DNA of 64,000 nucleotides from NCBI GenBank assembly GCA_937951625.1, contig CALFBP010000011.1, positions 91,247 through 155,246 on the forward strand, given 5' to 3'. Below are positions 1 through 9,154 of this stretch, in pieces. Origin of the DNA: an uncultured Thermoguttaceae bacterium. GTDB lineage: Bacteria > Planctomycetota > Planctomycetia > Pirellulales > Thermoguttaceae. Position 1 is the stretch's first letter. Each line of letters starts with the position of its first letter. A program made the position numbers and the translations under genes. The notes beneath the pieces were generated by a model, which was not told the origin of the DNA, ran no database searches, and worked only from the letters and a program-made list of their open reading frames with translations.

Positions 1-309
1 TTCGTTGATACCCGCGACTGTGAGGGATCAGACTGCGAGCTCGGCTCGCTCATCGCGGCGAAGAAGCGTTGGATTGCCACACCGCTGACGATTGAAAACG
101 CTCGCACGCGCCATTTGGAAATTCGCCGCATCAACGCCGCGCTTCAACCTTGGGTGGCCGATCGCCGCCAGGCCTTGCTCCGCGAGCGCGAAACGGTTGC
201 CGCGGCCTTGGCCGCCGACGCCGTCCTCTCCTGGCGGGAGTTCGCCTTCTGCCTCTATCCGGAGACGTTCCTCCGCAACGCGCTGGCCTCGCTTCTGCCA
301 GGCTCCTGA
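1..309 (+). CDS. C-terminal part of a truncated CDS, hypothetical protein (5' end outside window)
   Basis: Frame 1 is open from base 1 (FVDTRDCEGSDCELGSLIAAKKRWIATPLTIENARTRHLEIRRINAAL...) to the TGA at 307-309. Confidence 0.5.
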   Translation, partial: FVDTRDCEGSDCELGSLIAAKKRWIATPLTIENARTRHLEIRRINAALQPWVADRRQALLRERETVAAALAADAVLSWREFAFCLYPETFLRNALASLLPGS

Positions 310-406
310 GAGGGATGCCGAACTCGGGCCGATGGAGCGACCCTCGGGAACCCCACTTTTCCTCGGCGTGCATACCGAAACAGTACAACCGGCCCCGGAA
401 CTTCGT

Positions 407-1357
407 TTAGCTTGAATCGATCCAACGCCCGAGCATCACGGCGGGGATCAGCAAAACGAGCACGGACACAGCGCCTTGGAGGTCCCCTACGACGTAACAG
501 ATGGCCGCGTCGAGGATGACCAGCGAGAAAATACAGTGCCTCACGGCGGAGCGGATCACGTTGGGCTCGGGTTCAGCCACGGTCTGAAAGCACCGCAGGC
601 CCGTGTAAGTCCCCAGGATGCCCAGCAGCAGATACCAGCGGTGCGGCTCCAAGTCCAAAAGGGCGACGCGGTTTTCCGTCCAGCGCGGCAACATGAAGAG
701 CATTCCCACGCCCGAAAGAATGACGAACGTGGCCAAGGTCAACTGGATTCGGCTGGCGTTTCCCGTTTCTCCGCGGGCCAGCCACGTGACGCCGGTGATG
801 TAAACGCCCACGGCGCTAGCCGCCACCCAGTGACCCGTGGCCCACGGCAAGGCCGCAGCGCTCATTCCCAAGAGCACGTTGAGCAACCGGCAGGCGCCCA
901 TGTTGATCGGGCCGAGCGGCGTGGCTTTGAGATACCGATCGTATAGGACGATGCTTGTCGCCAAGAGCAGACTGACGGCGGCCGTCCTTAGGCTCGTTGC
1001 CAAAACCGCCGCAGCCCCGGCCAGGACCACGCCCGCGGCAAGCAAGCCCCAACCCAGGCGTCGCGCCGTGGAAAGCGGTACGCGGCCCGAGGGGATGGGC
1101 CGTTCGGGCCTTTCGCGGGCGTCGACCTCCGCATCGAACACGTCGTTCAGCACGACTCCGCCGCCATAAAAACAAGTCGAAGCCGCCACCAGCACAGCGA
1201 GAACCAACCCCTGATCCGATGTAACGAAGGGATGGGTAAACAAATAGCCCATCACCACGTCGGCCATGGACGTGAAGAGGTTCGGCGCGCGGACCAATTC
1301 CAGATACGCGCGAAGCGACTCGATCGGCCACGTCGGTTCGGGTTCGTGGGTGCTCAT
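407..1357 (-). CDS. UbiA-family prenyltransferase, EboC-like
   Basis: Multi-TM protein from MSTHEPEP; motif NDVFDAEVDARERPERPIPSGR is typical of UbiA prenyltransferases. Confidence 0.85.
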   Translation of the reverse strand: MSTHEPEPTWPIESLRAYLELVRAPNLFTSMADVVMGYLFTHPFVTSDQGLVLAVLVAASTCFYGGGVVLNDVFDAEVDARERPERPIPSGRVPLSTARRLGWGLLAAGVVLAGAAAVLATSLRTAAVSLLLATSIVLYDRYLKATPLGPINMGACRLLNVLLGMSAAALPWATGHWVAASAVGVYITGVTWLARGETGNASRIQLTLATFVILSGVGMLFMLPRWTENRVALLDLEPHRWYLLLGILGTYTGLRCFQTVAEPEPNVIRSAVRHCIFSLVILDAAICYVVGDLQGAVSVLVLLIPAVMLGRWIDSS

Positions 1358-1389
1358 CGGCGTGTCCTGTCGAACACGGCGCGACGCTT

Positions 1390-2295
1390 TCACGCCTCGG
1401 GCGTGTCGGGCCCTGCCGAGGGCCCGCCGTGCGTCTCGGCGGTCTTCACTGGTACGTTGCGCCACACGTGTTCCAAAAACTCCTTGGCTTTTCGGCCGGC
1501 TGCGTCGGGATGGTCCACGTAGGGGTACAGTTCCACGGTGATCCAGCCTTGGTAGCCGGTTCGGGCAATTTCGCGGAGGACCGCAGCAAAGTCAATCGCC
1601 CCCTCGCCGGGAATGAGGTGCCGATGTTCGCGCGTCGCGGCGATATCCTCGATGTGATAGTGCCGAGTGTGACGGGCCATGACCCCAATCCATTTTTCTG
1701 GATCCTCGCCCACGCAGTAGGCGTGGCCGATGTCGAAATTCAACCCCAGCCGCGGAGATCGGACCCGATCCGAAAACTCCAGATACTGCTGGAAACGCTC
1801 GATGAGCAGCCCGGGCTCCGGCTCGATGAGCAGGTCCACGCCGCACTGTTCGGCAACCTCCACGCAGGGCATGATCTCGTCGTAGAACACTGCCGCGGCT
1901 TGGGCCCAGGATTGGCCTACTTCCAAAGGTCCCCCGGGTTCCGTCTGAATGCTCGGGGCCCCAAACTCCGCCGCCAGCCTTAATGCCCGTTTGGTGTGCT
2001 CGCGGCGGATCGCCCGATAGTGCTTGTCCGGCTCGATCCATGAAGGGTGCCAATAGGGGTGTCGCGGGTCCGCCACGGCGTTCATCATGAAGGCGTTGAC
2101 GTTGGAGATCGCCATTGCGTGCCGCGCCAGGCAATCGCGAATCGCTTGCTTTTGCTTTTCCAGCAATCCGGCGGGCCAGGCATGTGGCACATCGGCCAAC
2201 AGTTCCAAGGCGCCATAGCCCATTGCCGCGATCCGAGCAATGGTCTCCTCGATCGTGCATTTCACGTAGGCGTTTGAGCTGAAGGCGAGTTTCAT
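1390..2295 (-). CDS. Sugar phosphate isomerase/epimerase (xylose isomerase-like TIM barrel)
   Basis: MKLAFSSNAYVKCTIEETIARIAAMGYGALELLADVPHAWP..., LNFDIGHAY, HIEDI, GEGAIDFAAVL motifs; directly upstream of the prenyltransferase on the same strand. Confidence 0.85.
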   Translation of the reverse strand: MKLAFSSNAYVKCTIEETIARIAAMGYGALELLADVPHAWPAGLLEKQKQAIRDCLARHAMAISNVNAFMMNAVADPRHPYWHPSWIEPDKHYRAIRREHTKRALRLAAEFGAPSIQTEPGGPLEVGQSWAQAAAVFYDEIMPCVEVAEQCGVDLLIEPEPGLLIERFQQYLEFSDRVRSPRLGLNFDIGHAYCVGEDPEKWIGVMARHTRHYHIEDIAATREHRHLIPGEGAIDFAAVLREIARTGYQGWITVELYPYVDHPDAAGRKAKEFLEHVWRNVPVKTAETHGGPSAGPDTPEA

Positions 2296-2786
2296 GAGGG
2301 CCGAATGAAAACCAGCAGGAATGTCGAAAAGGACGGCGTGCGGAACCGAAGCGTGCCCGCGGCGGGATCGAGATGTATGCTAGACCGTGGTCGCCTTTGC
2401 TCACGCGTCGGCCTGATTGGAGCTGCGTTTCCCGGGACGGTAATTTCACCCACTCCTACCAGCCCTTAACATGGCCCATAAATTCGCTCCATGCAACCCT
2501 TCTTGGTCGGGTGTGTGCCCGCCACAGAAATGGCCGATGGGGCCAGGGGGGGATAAAACCTTGGTCCAGCTCAATAAGTGGCCCGTCGCTGGAATCTTCC
2601 GTCGCGCTTCGTTACGGTTGATACTCGCCGGGTGACGTCCCAGGAGGTCCCAGACGGCAAGCACACATGGAGCCGTTTTTCCAGGAATGGGATTTTGCCT
2701 TTGCTCGGGGCGACAACCGCCTTGCAGTGGGCGCATTTCCGCGTTTTGCGACTGGCCTACTGCCCTAGCCCTAACGTTTTTCAAAG

Positions 2787-3188
2787 ATGGAGAATAACAT
2801 TTTGATGAGTTGCTCCGTGTTTTGGTGGCGCATCGCGTTCCTCGTGTATGCGGCCTTTGCCACCTTCTTCCTGCTCGCCCCCCATCCGCTTCAGATGTTG
2901 GGGCTGATGCAGTATTCCCACAGCCTGTCGGCGGGGCGAGGCCAGCACGTCGCGCTCTTTGCAGGTTTGACCTTGTGCGCCTTATTGGCCCGTTGGCCCC
3001 GAGGGCGCACGGCCCTTTGGGGCACGCTAGTCGCCTACGCCATGGCCACGGAAGCCATCCAAACTTTCATCCCGCCCCGTCACGGAGAGTGGGGAGACGT
3101 CGCCGAGAACCTCCTGGGCATCGCCGTGGGGATCGTTGTCTACGAGGGCATGAGGCGTCTTACGCGACGCGGCGCGGAAACGCCCTGA
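2787..3188 (+). CDS. VanZ-like family membrane protein
   Basis: Several TM segments plus EAIQTFIPPRHGEWGDVAENLLGIAVG, a VanZ-like signature. Confidence 0.75.
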   Translation: MENNILMSCSVFWWRIAFLVYAAFATFFLLAPHPLQMLGLMQYSHSLSAGRGQHVALFAGLTLCALLARWPRGRTALWGTLVAYAMATEAIQTFIPPRHGEWGDVAENLLGIAVGIVVYEGMRRLTRRGAETP

Positions 3189-3376
3189 TCGCTCCCTCGG
3201 CACGCGAGGCGTCGCCACGTGAGACCTCAATAAGCCGGGATTCTGTTTTCTCGAGCAAAGGCAGGGCCAGTCTTGGACGCGACCGCCCGAAAGGCGGCGA
3301 GAAAAAGCAGGCCCCCGAATTTCCAGCTTCAAGATTTCCGCGGCGGCGAGCTTGACCTGCGGAAACCAGCAGAGAT

Positions 3377-4348
3377 TCAGTCGCCGGGATAATTTTCCAG
3401 ATCCACGCGGTAACGGGAAACAAGGGCCTCGATCTCTGCCCGGGCCCAGACCAGCAAGCCGCCGCCCACCACAACCAGTAAACCACCGAGCCATTGCAGG
3501 CCGCTTAACCGTTCGCCCAGGATCAACGCGGCCGCAAGGTACGTGACGAATGGGGTCACCAACGCCATGCCACTGGCCACCACAGGGCCAAGTTCGTGGA
3601 TGCCGCGGTAATACAACACGTGGCCGAAGGCAATGCCGATCAAGGCGGAAAGCATCAAGTTGCCCCACATCGCGGCATCGAGTTCGGCAAGCGACTCCAC
3701 GCGACCAAACAGGAACATCAACAACACCAAGGCGGCTGACGTGTAGATGCTAATCACCCCAAAACTCTGCCTGGCCGAATATCGGGCCATGTAGTGGCGG
3801 ACCGTCACGGCATAGCCACCCCAGGCCACGGCAGTAATTAAGAGGATGACCATCCCTTGAACGGAAGCGATGCTGCTGCGGAGTTCATCGACGAACATCG
3901 CCGCCACTCCCAACAAGCTGAAGACGCTCCCCACCCAAAACGACGGTCGACGCATCAACAGCCGTTCCTCGGCGATAATCACGAACCCGAACACGATCGT
4001 AAATAGGAACGAAAGACGCAACACGAAGCCCATGGTCGAGGCGGGCACGAAATACGGACCGATCCCGAATGCCGCCTGACCCACCACGTTGACGCACGAC
4101 GGAACCACGGCGTCCTTCCAGATGTTCCCAGCCGGGGCATTGTCCTCCACGGCACTGGGACGTTGGTCCAGCGTCAGCAGAAAAGGCAGCCAGAACAACG
4201 CACCCACGGAATAGCGCACCCCGTTGACGGTCCACGGGTCGAGGAATTGGGCGAAATGCTTCAAAAAGATGGGAATGATGCCGAAACCGAAGGTCGCGGC
4301 GATCATGCAAAGGACTGCCTCCCACTTGCCACGTGCTAAAACTTGCAT
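3377..4348 (-). CDS. EamA/DMT-superfamily transporter
   Basis: Ten-TM pattern from MQVLARGKWEAVLCMIAATFGFGIIPIFLKHF; C-terminal EamA repeat (GPVVASGMALVTPFVTYLAAALILGERLSGLQWLGGLLVVVGG). Confidence 0.85.
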   Translation of the reverse strand: MQVLARGKWEAVLCMIAATFGFGIIPIFLKHFAQFLDPWTVNGVRYSVGALFWLPFLLTLDQRPSAVEDNAPAGNIWKDAVVPSCVNVVGQAAFGIGPYFVPASTMGFVLRLSFLFTIVFGFVIIAEERLLMRRPSFWVGSVFSLLGVAAMFVDELRSSIASVQGMVILLITAVAWGGYAVTVRHYMARYSARQSFGVISIYTSAALVLLMFLFGRVESLAELDAAMWGNLMLSALIGIAFGHVLYYRGIHELGPVVASGMALVTPFVTYLAAALILGERLSGLQWLGGLLVVVGGGLLVWARAEIEALVSRYRVDLENYPGD

Positions 4349-4540
4349 ACTGGGGTCCGAATCTGGACGGTTCCGTCTCTTCAAGGATCGCACCACTCGG
4401 TCCCATAAACCGCTTTTCCGCCCTGCGGGGCGATACCTTTCTCCGTGCTCCCGAACTCGGCCCGAAAAGCTGCTGACTTGCTGACTCAGGATCGTTTTCG
4501 ACGGAGAGGCACCGAACTTTGCACTATGGCCCCCTCTTGG

Positions 4541-4625
4541 GCCGCACGCAAGGGACAATCGAGACTCGGTGGTACAGAACCGACGATCTTGATCGCTAGC
4601 AGCCGCTTTTGCAAGCCCGGGGCGA
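4541..4625. repeat. 85-bp dispersed repeat, copy 1
   Basis: gccgcacgcaagggacaatcgagactcgg...gcaagcccggggcga; 81 of 85 positions identical to 16450-16534. Confidence 0.9.
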
Positions 4626-4736
4626 CTGAGTCATCCCCAGTTTTCGGCCGCAGCCCAGAAAAAGAGGCGGTGCCTCGTAATGCGTTTTCTGCCAAGACGT
4701 TGAAGACTTTGTTAAGCAACCCAACTGGAACCGCAC

Positions 4737-4771
4737 GGGTGCCACTGCTGGCTTGTCCAGCAGTGCCACCC
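4737..4771. repeat. REP-like palindrome, copy 1
   Basis: GGGTGCCACTGCTGG-CTTGT-CCAGCAGTGCCACCC: 15-bp arms with one mismatch. Confidence 0.85.
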
Positions 4772-4806
4772 GACCGAGTCATGAACTGGTGTCCTTCAGG
4801 TCTAAC

Positions 4807-4864
4807 GTCTTGGGGCTTCGGTCTTCGAGTTGACACCCAACGCCGAAGACCCGAGGTCCAAGAC
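4807..4864. repeat. Imperfect long inverted repeat (21-bp arms, 16-nt loop)
   Basis: GTCTTGGGGCTTCGGTCTTCG ... CGAAGACCCGAGGTCCAAGAC; 17 of 21 positions pair. Confidence 0.75.
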
Positions 4865-4907
4865 CTAAGGTCATTCTACGTTGGGGCTCTTGCGGCGCTT
4901 AGCTCCT

Positions 4908-6620
4908 TCATGGAATCACTGGAAGGATCAGCCGGGAAGGATGGTCCGGACCGTGGTAGACGGTTTGCTGGGCCTTGTGCATTTCGGCGCTTGTGCCCAG
5001 CGGCAGGCCGGTGTTCTGGTTGCGGGCGTAGCGGGGGAAGTTGCTGCTGGAGACCTCGAGCCGGATGCGGTGGCCGGCCTTGAACACCATACTCGTTTCC
5101 CAGAGGCTGATCGAGAGCTCGTAAATCTTGCCCGGCTCGATCGGCGTGGGATGCTCCAGCGAATCCCGGAAGGTGACGCCGCGGATGCCTTCGCAAATGT
5201 GGATCGCGCGGCCGTCCGGATGCACGTCGGTGAGCGTGGCGGTGAAATCCGTGTCTACGGCGGAGGAGGAAACGAAAAGCTTCAACTCAACCGGCCCGGT
5301 AACCTCAATGTCCTTTTCGAGCGGCTCCGTGGTGTAGACCAGCACGTCGTCGCGCTCCTGGCGCACGCGGCGGTCCCGCGGGCCCCAGATGTCGGCGTGT
5401 GTCGAAATCTGCCCGCCCAGCGTGTAGACAGGATTCTCCGGATCGTAGACAAAGCGGTCCGTTTTGGCCCACCCTACGTCCGGTGAATCCGGCACCAAAC
5501 GCCCGTCCCCGCGGAGCGAATTGGCGTGGCCGCCGCTGGTCAGGAAGAACGGCGTGAACCGCGTGCGGGCGAGCGGCCACTCGTGTTCGTCGCGCCATTT
5601 GTCGGCGCCCATCACGTAGATCCGGATCGGCGCATCGCGATCAACGCCGTTCTTCATTTCCTTGAGCCAGTAGTCGTACCACCGCAGCATAACATCGAGA
5701 AAGCCCGGCAGGGCGAATGAGCCGCCGTGCGTCCAAGGACCGACGATGATCTTTGTTCCCGTTCTCGCCGCTTCGGAGCCGCCATTGGTGCGGAAGCCCA
5801 GAAAATTGCGCCAGGTTTCGTGGCATAGATTATCGTACCAGCCGGTCAGGAACAGGGCCGGGGCCTGGATTTTTGCGTATTTCTCCTTGATGCCATACGA
5901 TTTCCAGTAGTCGTCATACCGGGCGTGGCGGAACCAGTCCTTGACGTGCTCGACCTGCGGGAAATCGTCCACCGCGGCCAACAGCGGCAGCCGGCGATAG
6001 TGCGGATGGTCGATGGGGAATATTTGCTGGATCTGCGAGCCCTGCTTGGTGTGCAACCCGAACTCGAAGACCACGTTGAGTTGCATCACTCCGTCGTTAT
6101 AGATATGACCGAAATTCGTCTGCTGGCATTCCTGCGGCACCATGCACTTCAAAAACGGACTGGCAAGCGGGGCGGCCATCAATTGCGTGAAGCCGTTGTA
6201 CGAAGTGCCGAACGTGCCAATCTTGCCATTGGACCACGGCTGGCGTCCAAGCCACTCCTGGGCATCGAAGCCATCCTGCGGGTCGTTGACATATGGCACC
6301 CAGGTCCCCTCGGAATCATATCGCCCGCGGCAGTCGATCAGCGCCACGACGTATCCGCGCGGGGCGAAGAACTGCCCGCGGTCCGCCCCTTCGCGGAAGT
6401 AACGATGGCACATGAGCACCGGGAACTTCCCCGGCGCATCGGGCCGGAAGATCTCCGCCGCCAACTTCACGCCGTCCCGCATCGGCACGGGGACCTTGGT
6501 TTCATGCTTCACGCGGTAGAGTGGTTCGGACCGCGGCGGCTCAGCCATTGCCGCGTAGTCCGCCGCGATCAGGATTGCGCCAAAGAACGCCGCGACAAGC
6601 GACCGGCTTCTTAATTCCAT
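4908..6620 (-). CDS. CocE/NonD family hydrolase (X-Pro dipeptidyl-peptidase S15-like)
   Basis: Signal peptide then VPMRDGVKLAAEIFRPDAPGKFPVLMCHRYF, GTFGTSYNGFTQLMAA (nucleophile elbow), C-terminal jelly-roll (LFVSSSAVDTDFTATLTDVHPDGRAIHICEGIRG). Confidence 0.9.
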   Translation of the reverse strand: MELRSRSLVAAFFGAILIAADYAAMAEPPRSEPLYRVKHETKVPVPMRDGVKLAAEIFRPDAPGKFPVLMCHRYFREGADRGQFFAPRGYVVALIDCRGRYDSEGTWVPYVNDPQDGFDAQEWLGRQPWSNGKIGTFGTSYNGFTQLMAAPLASPFLKCMVPQECQQTNFGHIYNDGVMQLNVVFEFGLHTKQGSQIQQIFPIDHPHYRRLPLLAAVDDFPQVEHVKDWFRHARYDDYWKSYGIKEKYAKIQAPALFLTGWYDNLCHETWRNFLGFRTNGGSEAARTGTKIIVGPWTHGGSFALPGFLDVMLRWYDYWLKEMKNGVDRDAPIRIYVMGADKWRDEHEWPLARTRFTPFFLTSGGHANSLRGDGRLVPDSPDVGWAKTDRFVYDPENPVYTLGGQISTHADIWGPRDRRVRQERDDVLVYTTEPLEKDIEVTGPVELKLFVSSSAVDTDFTATLTDVHPDGRAIHICEGIRGVTFRDSLEHPTPIEPGKIYELSISLWETSMVFKAGHRIRLEVSSSNFPRYARNQNTGLPLGTSAEMHKAQQTVYHGPDHPSRLILPVIP

Positions 6621-6733
6621 CACATCCTCCCCATGTCGCAGTGCCAAGACTTCCCGTGGACTCGGTGCAAGAAAACCTATCAACGAACGGACTTCATCTT
6701 CCGCGTTGAGCCATGATAATCCCTGCGGATTCC

Positions 6734-9154
6734 TTATCTTGTCGCCACTGGTCCGGTGATCAGCTCCTTGGGGAACGCGAACTTCCCCTGCGTGCCGACT
6801 TCCGTGCCGAAAGGGAAGTTCTTGGTGTTGATCTTTGCAATGGCGACCATCGTCTCCGGGTCGCCGGCGACCACATGGATGTCCAATCCGGCGTGGCCGC
6901 GGAGCCATTCGGGGCCGATCAGGCGTTTACCGTTCCATACGCCGCCAGTGGCGATGAGCAGGCCGAAGCGGGCGAGGTCTTCGGCGCTGATTCGCATCCA
7001 GCCCGGGCCGCCGCGGATGACGCAGCCGTCGATCTCATAGGGTGGGTCGACGTATTCGCCGTAGCCCGGGAAATCGGGGTAGAAATCACGGGTGTCGTGG
7101 ACTTCCTTGCCGGGCAGCCACTCCCAGCGGTCGGCCGGGATGCCGAGGTGGCGGAAGAGTCGCTCGTCGAGCACTTCTTTGAGGTCCCTTTTCCATAAGA
7201 CGGTGAGGGCCTGGCTCAGCCGCCAGTAGCCGGCGCTGGAATAGCGAGTTGTGCCGCCGGGCGGGGTGTGGGCGAAGTTGTCGAATGATGGGTCGCCGGT
7301 CCAGGTCACGCCCGGCGGAATCACGGCGTGGAACCCCGTGCGGTTTCGCCAGTGGAACCCGCTTTCGAGCACGAATCCGCCTTGATGGTCGAGGAGTTGC
7401 CGCCAAGTGAGCTGACGGTGGAGTCCTTCATCAAGATACTTGTGCGGATGGGAAAGCTGGCCGCGGCCGGTCCAGGTCTTCCAGACCGGCTCGTCGGGCT
7501 TGAGCACGCCCGCCTCCACGCTCAGGCCGAACAGGGCCCGCATGATGCACTTGCCCAGCGAGGCCGACTGGCAGCGGTAGCTCGGATTGCCCCAACGGCG
7601 CACGAGGTATCCGCCCCGGGTGAGCACCGCGCCCCATTGACCGTCGGCGACCTTCACGCCGCCAAAGCCGCCGCCGTGGATATTCGCTTTGGCGATGAGT
7701 TCGTCGAGCTTCTTGGCGTCGAAGCCGGCTTGCTCGGGCGTGGTTTCGAGCCAACGCTCGCCGGGGAATACGACCGTAGGGCAAGCAAGGCTGCTTGCCC
7801 TACGTACTTCTCCCACGAGTTTCCGCACTTCGCCCATGACCACCTCGTCAACTTGTGGGGCGAACAGGCCGACGTCGAGCGTCAGGCACATCGACTCGTG
7901 GCCGCCTTCCTTGAGGATCTGCGCCGTGGGCAGATAGCCGAACGACTCGTTGCAGTACGCGGCGACCCATAGGCCTTGCGGCCCAAGGGCCTTGGCGATC
8001 CGTGTCGCGTAGTCCGCGACGGCTTCGCCGGACAGGCCCACCAGCGTCAGGTCCGAGCCGAACTGCCACACGGCCAGCGGGGCACGGTAGGACTTGGGCA
8101 GCGGCTTGCCCTGGGCGAGTATTTCGAGCATCCCTTTGGCGTTCCGGGCGTGCCACACCGACGGCCCGGCGGCCATGGCCTGCAATTGTTCGGGCGAGTA
8201 ATCATGGGCCAGCGGCAGGTCGATCCACGCCAACTCTGCACGGAGCGGCCCGCGCACGGGCTGCATCGGGCCGGTCGCCACGCGGGCGACCTCGGTGGCC
8301 AGTCGTTCGCCCTGCTCCCGGGCCATCTCCGCGGTTCCCCGGGGATGCGAGTTGGCGTCCGCCCCGCAACCGATGACAAACATCGCCAAAGCGTCGGGAA
8401 AACATTTCTCCAGCGCAGCTTGGGCAAAGCTGGCGTAGTCGCCCGAGATCTTGGTGTTGTTTCCGTCGAGCGTCACCGGGTGGCACGCGCAGCCGAACAC
8501 CAGCCCGCGGAGCCGGCCATCCGGCCCCTCAATGCGGAGCACCGGCACGTTGCGATCCACCGGACCTTGCGGGTTGGGAGCCATGACGATGCCGTTGGGG
8601 GTCGCCAGGCGGCGGTTCATGACGAAATCGGCCTGACCTACCCCGAAACTCAGCCTCGCCGGCTGCAAGTCGCGGAGGGCTGCGGCCACCAGGTCCGCAA
8701 GCTGCTCCTCCAACTTCGCGGTGTACGTCGCCACGCGCGGGCGTATGTCGGGCGGCACGCCGAAGGCATCCAGGTCGCGGTTCATCCCCACCACGGGCCC
8801 CGAGTGCGTGTGCGAGGCGTTCAACAGGATCTGGCGTCGCTGGAGCCCCGTCTTCTCCATGATCCGCCTGGCCACGGCTTCGCCCACATCGCGGCGGAAA
8901 AACAGGATGTCCGCGGTGACGAGTACGGCCCGATCCCCACCGGGCCACTGGACTGCCATCGCCTTGGCGTGCAACTCGTCGAGCACGCCATCGGAGATTC
9001 GCGGTCCGTACCCGCTCATGGGCATCGGCTCGTCGGGAGTGATCCCGACCCGGGCCAGCCCGACCCGCCAAGGGAACTCCTCGCCCAGAGCCGGACCGAG
9101 CCAAAAGCAGACGACAGGCAATGCCATCAACAGAAGTAAAGATACGCGCCTCAT
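6734..9154 (-). CDS. Fusion protein: N-terminal neutral/alkaline ceramidase-like domain and C-terminal beta-lactamase-like serine hydrolase
   Basis: Signal peptide MRRVSLLLLMALPVVCFWLGPALG; VLVTADILFFRR and NASHTHSGPVVG (ceramidase-like); C-terminal SASLGKCIMRALFGLSVEAGVL, YSSAGYWRLSQALT (S-x-x-K and YxxA of serine beta-lactamase fold). Confidence 0.85.
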   Translation of the reverse strand: MRRVSLLLLMALPVVCFWLGPALGEEFPWRVGLARVGITPDEPMPMSGYGPRISDGVLDELHAKAMAVQWPGGDRAVLVTADILFFRRDVGEAVARRIMEKTGLQRRQILLNASHTHSGPVVGMNRDLDAFGVPPDIRPRVATYTAKLEEQLADLVAAALRDLQPARLSFGVGQADFVMNRRLATPNGIVMAPNPQGPVDRNVPVLRIEGPDGRLRGLVFGCACHPVTLDGNNTKISGDYASFAQAALEKCFPDALAMFVIGCGADANSHPRGTAEMAREQGERLATEVARVATGPMQPVRGPLRAELAWIDLPLAHDYSPEQLQAMAAGPSVWHARNAKGMLEILAQGKPLPKSYRAPLAVWQFGSDLTLVGLSGEAVADYATRIAKALGPQGLWVAAYCNESFGYLPTAQILKEGGHESMCLTLDVGLFAPQVDEVVMGEVRKLVGEVRRASSLACPTVVFPGERWLETTPEQAGFDAKKLDELIAKANIHGGGFGGVKVADGQWGAVLTRGGYLVRRWGNPSYRCQSASLGKCIMRALFGLSVEAGVLKPDEPVWKTWTGRGQLSHPHKYLDEGLHRQLTWRQLLDHQGGFVLESGFHWRNRTGFHAVIPPGVTWTGDPSFDNFAHTPPGGTTRYSSAGYWRLSQALTVLWKRDLKEVLDERLFRHLGIPADRWEWLPGKEVHDTRDFYPDFPGYGEYVDPPYEIDGCVIRGGPGWMRISAEDLARFGLLIATGGVWNGKRLIGPEWLRGHAGLDIHVVAGDPETMVAIAKINTKNFPFGTEVGTQGKFAFPKELITGPVATR
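7775..7804. repeat. Perfect 13-bp-arm palindrome inside a CDS
   Basis: CGTAGGGCAAGCA-AGGC-TGCTTGCCCTACG. Confidence 0.9.

Noticed and set aside
4486-4836. 116-aa minus-strand ORF in the 4.4-4.9 kb intergenic region
   Set aside because: Its most conserved part is simply the 85-bp dispersed repeat; the rest overlaps palindromic repeats.
7976-9139. 387-aa plus-strand ORF
   Set aside because: Antisense to the ceramidase-like fusion; composition matches a shadow frame.
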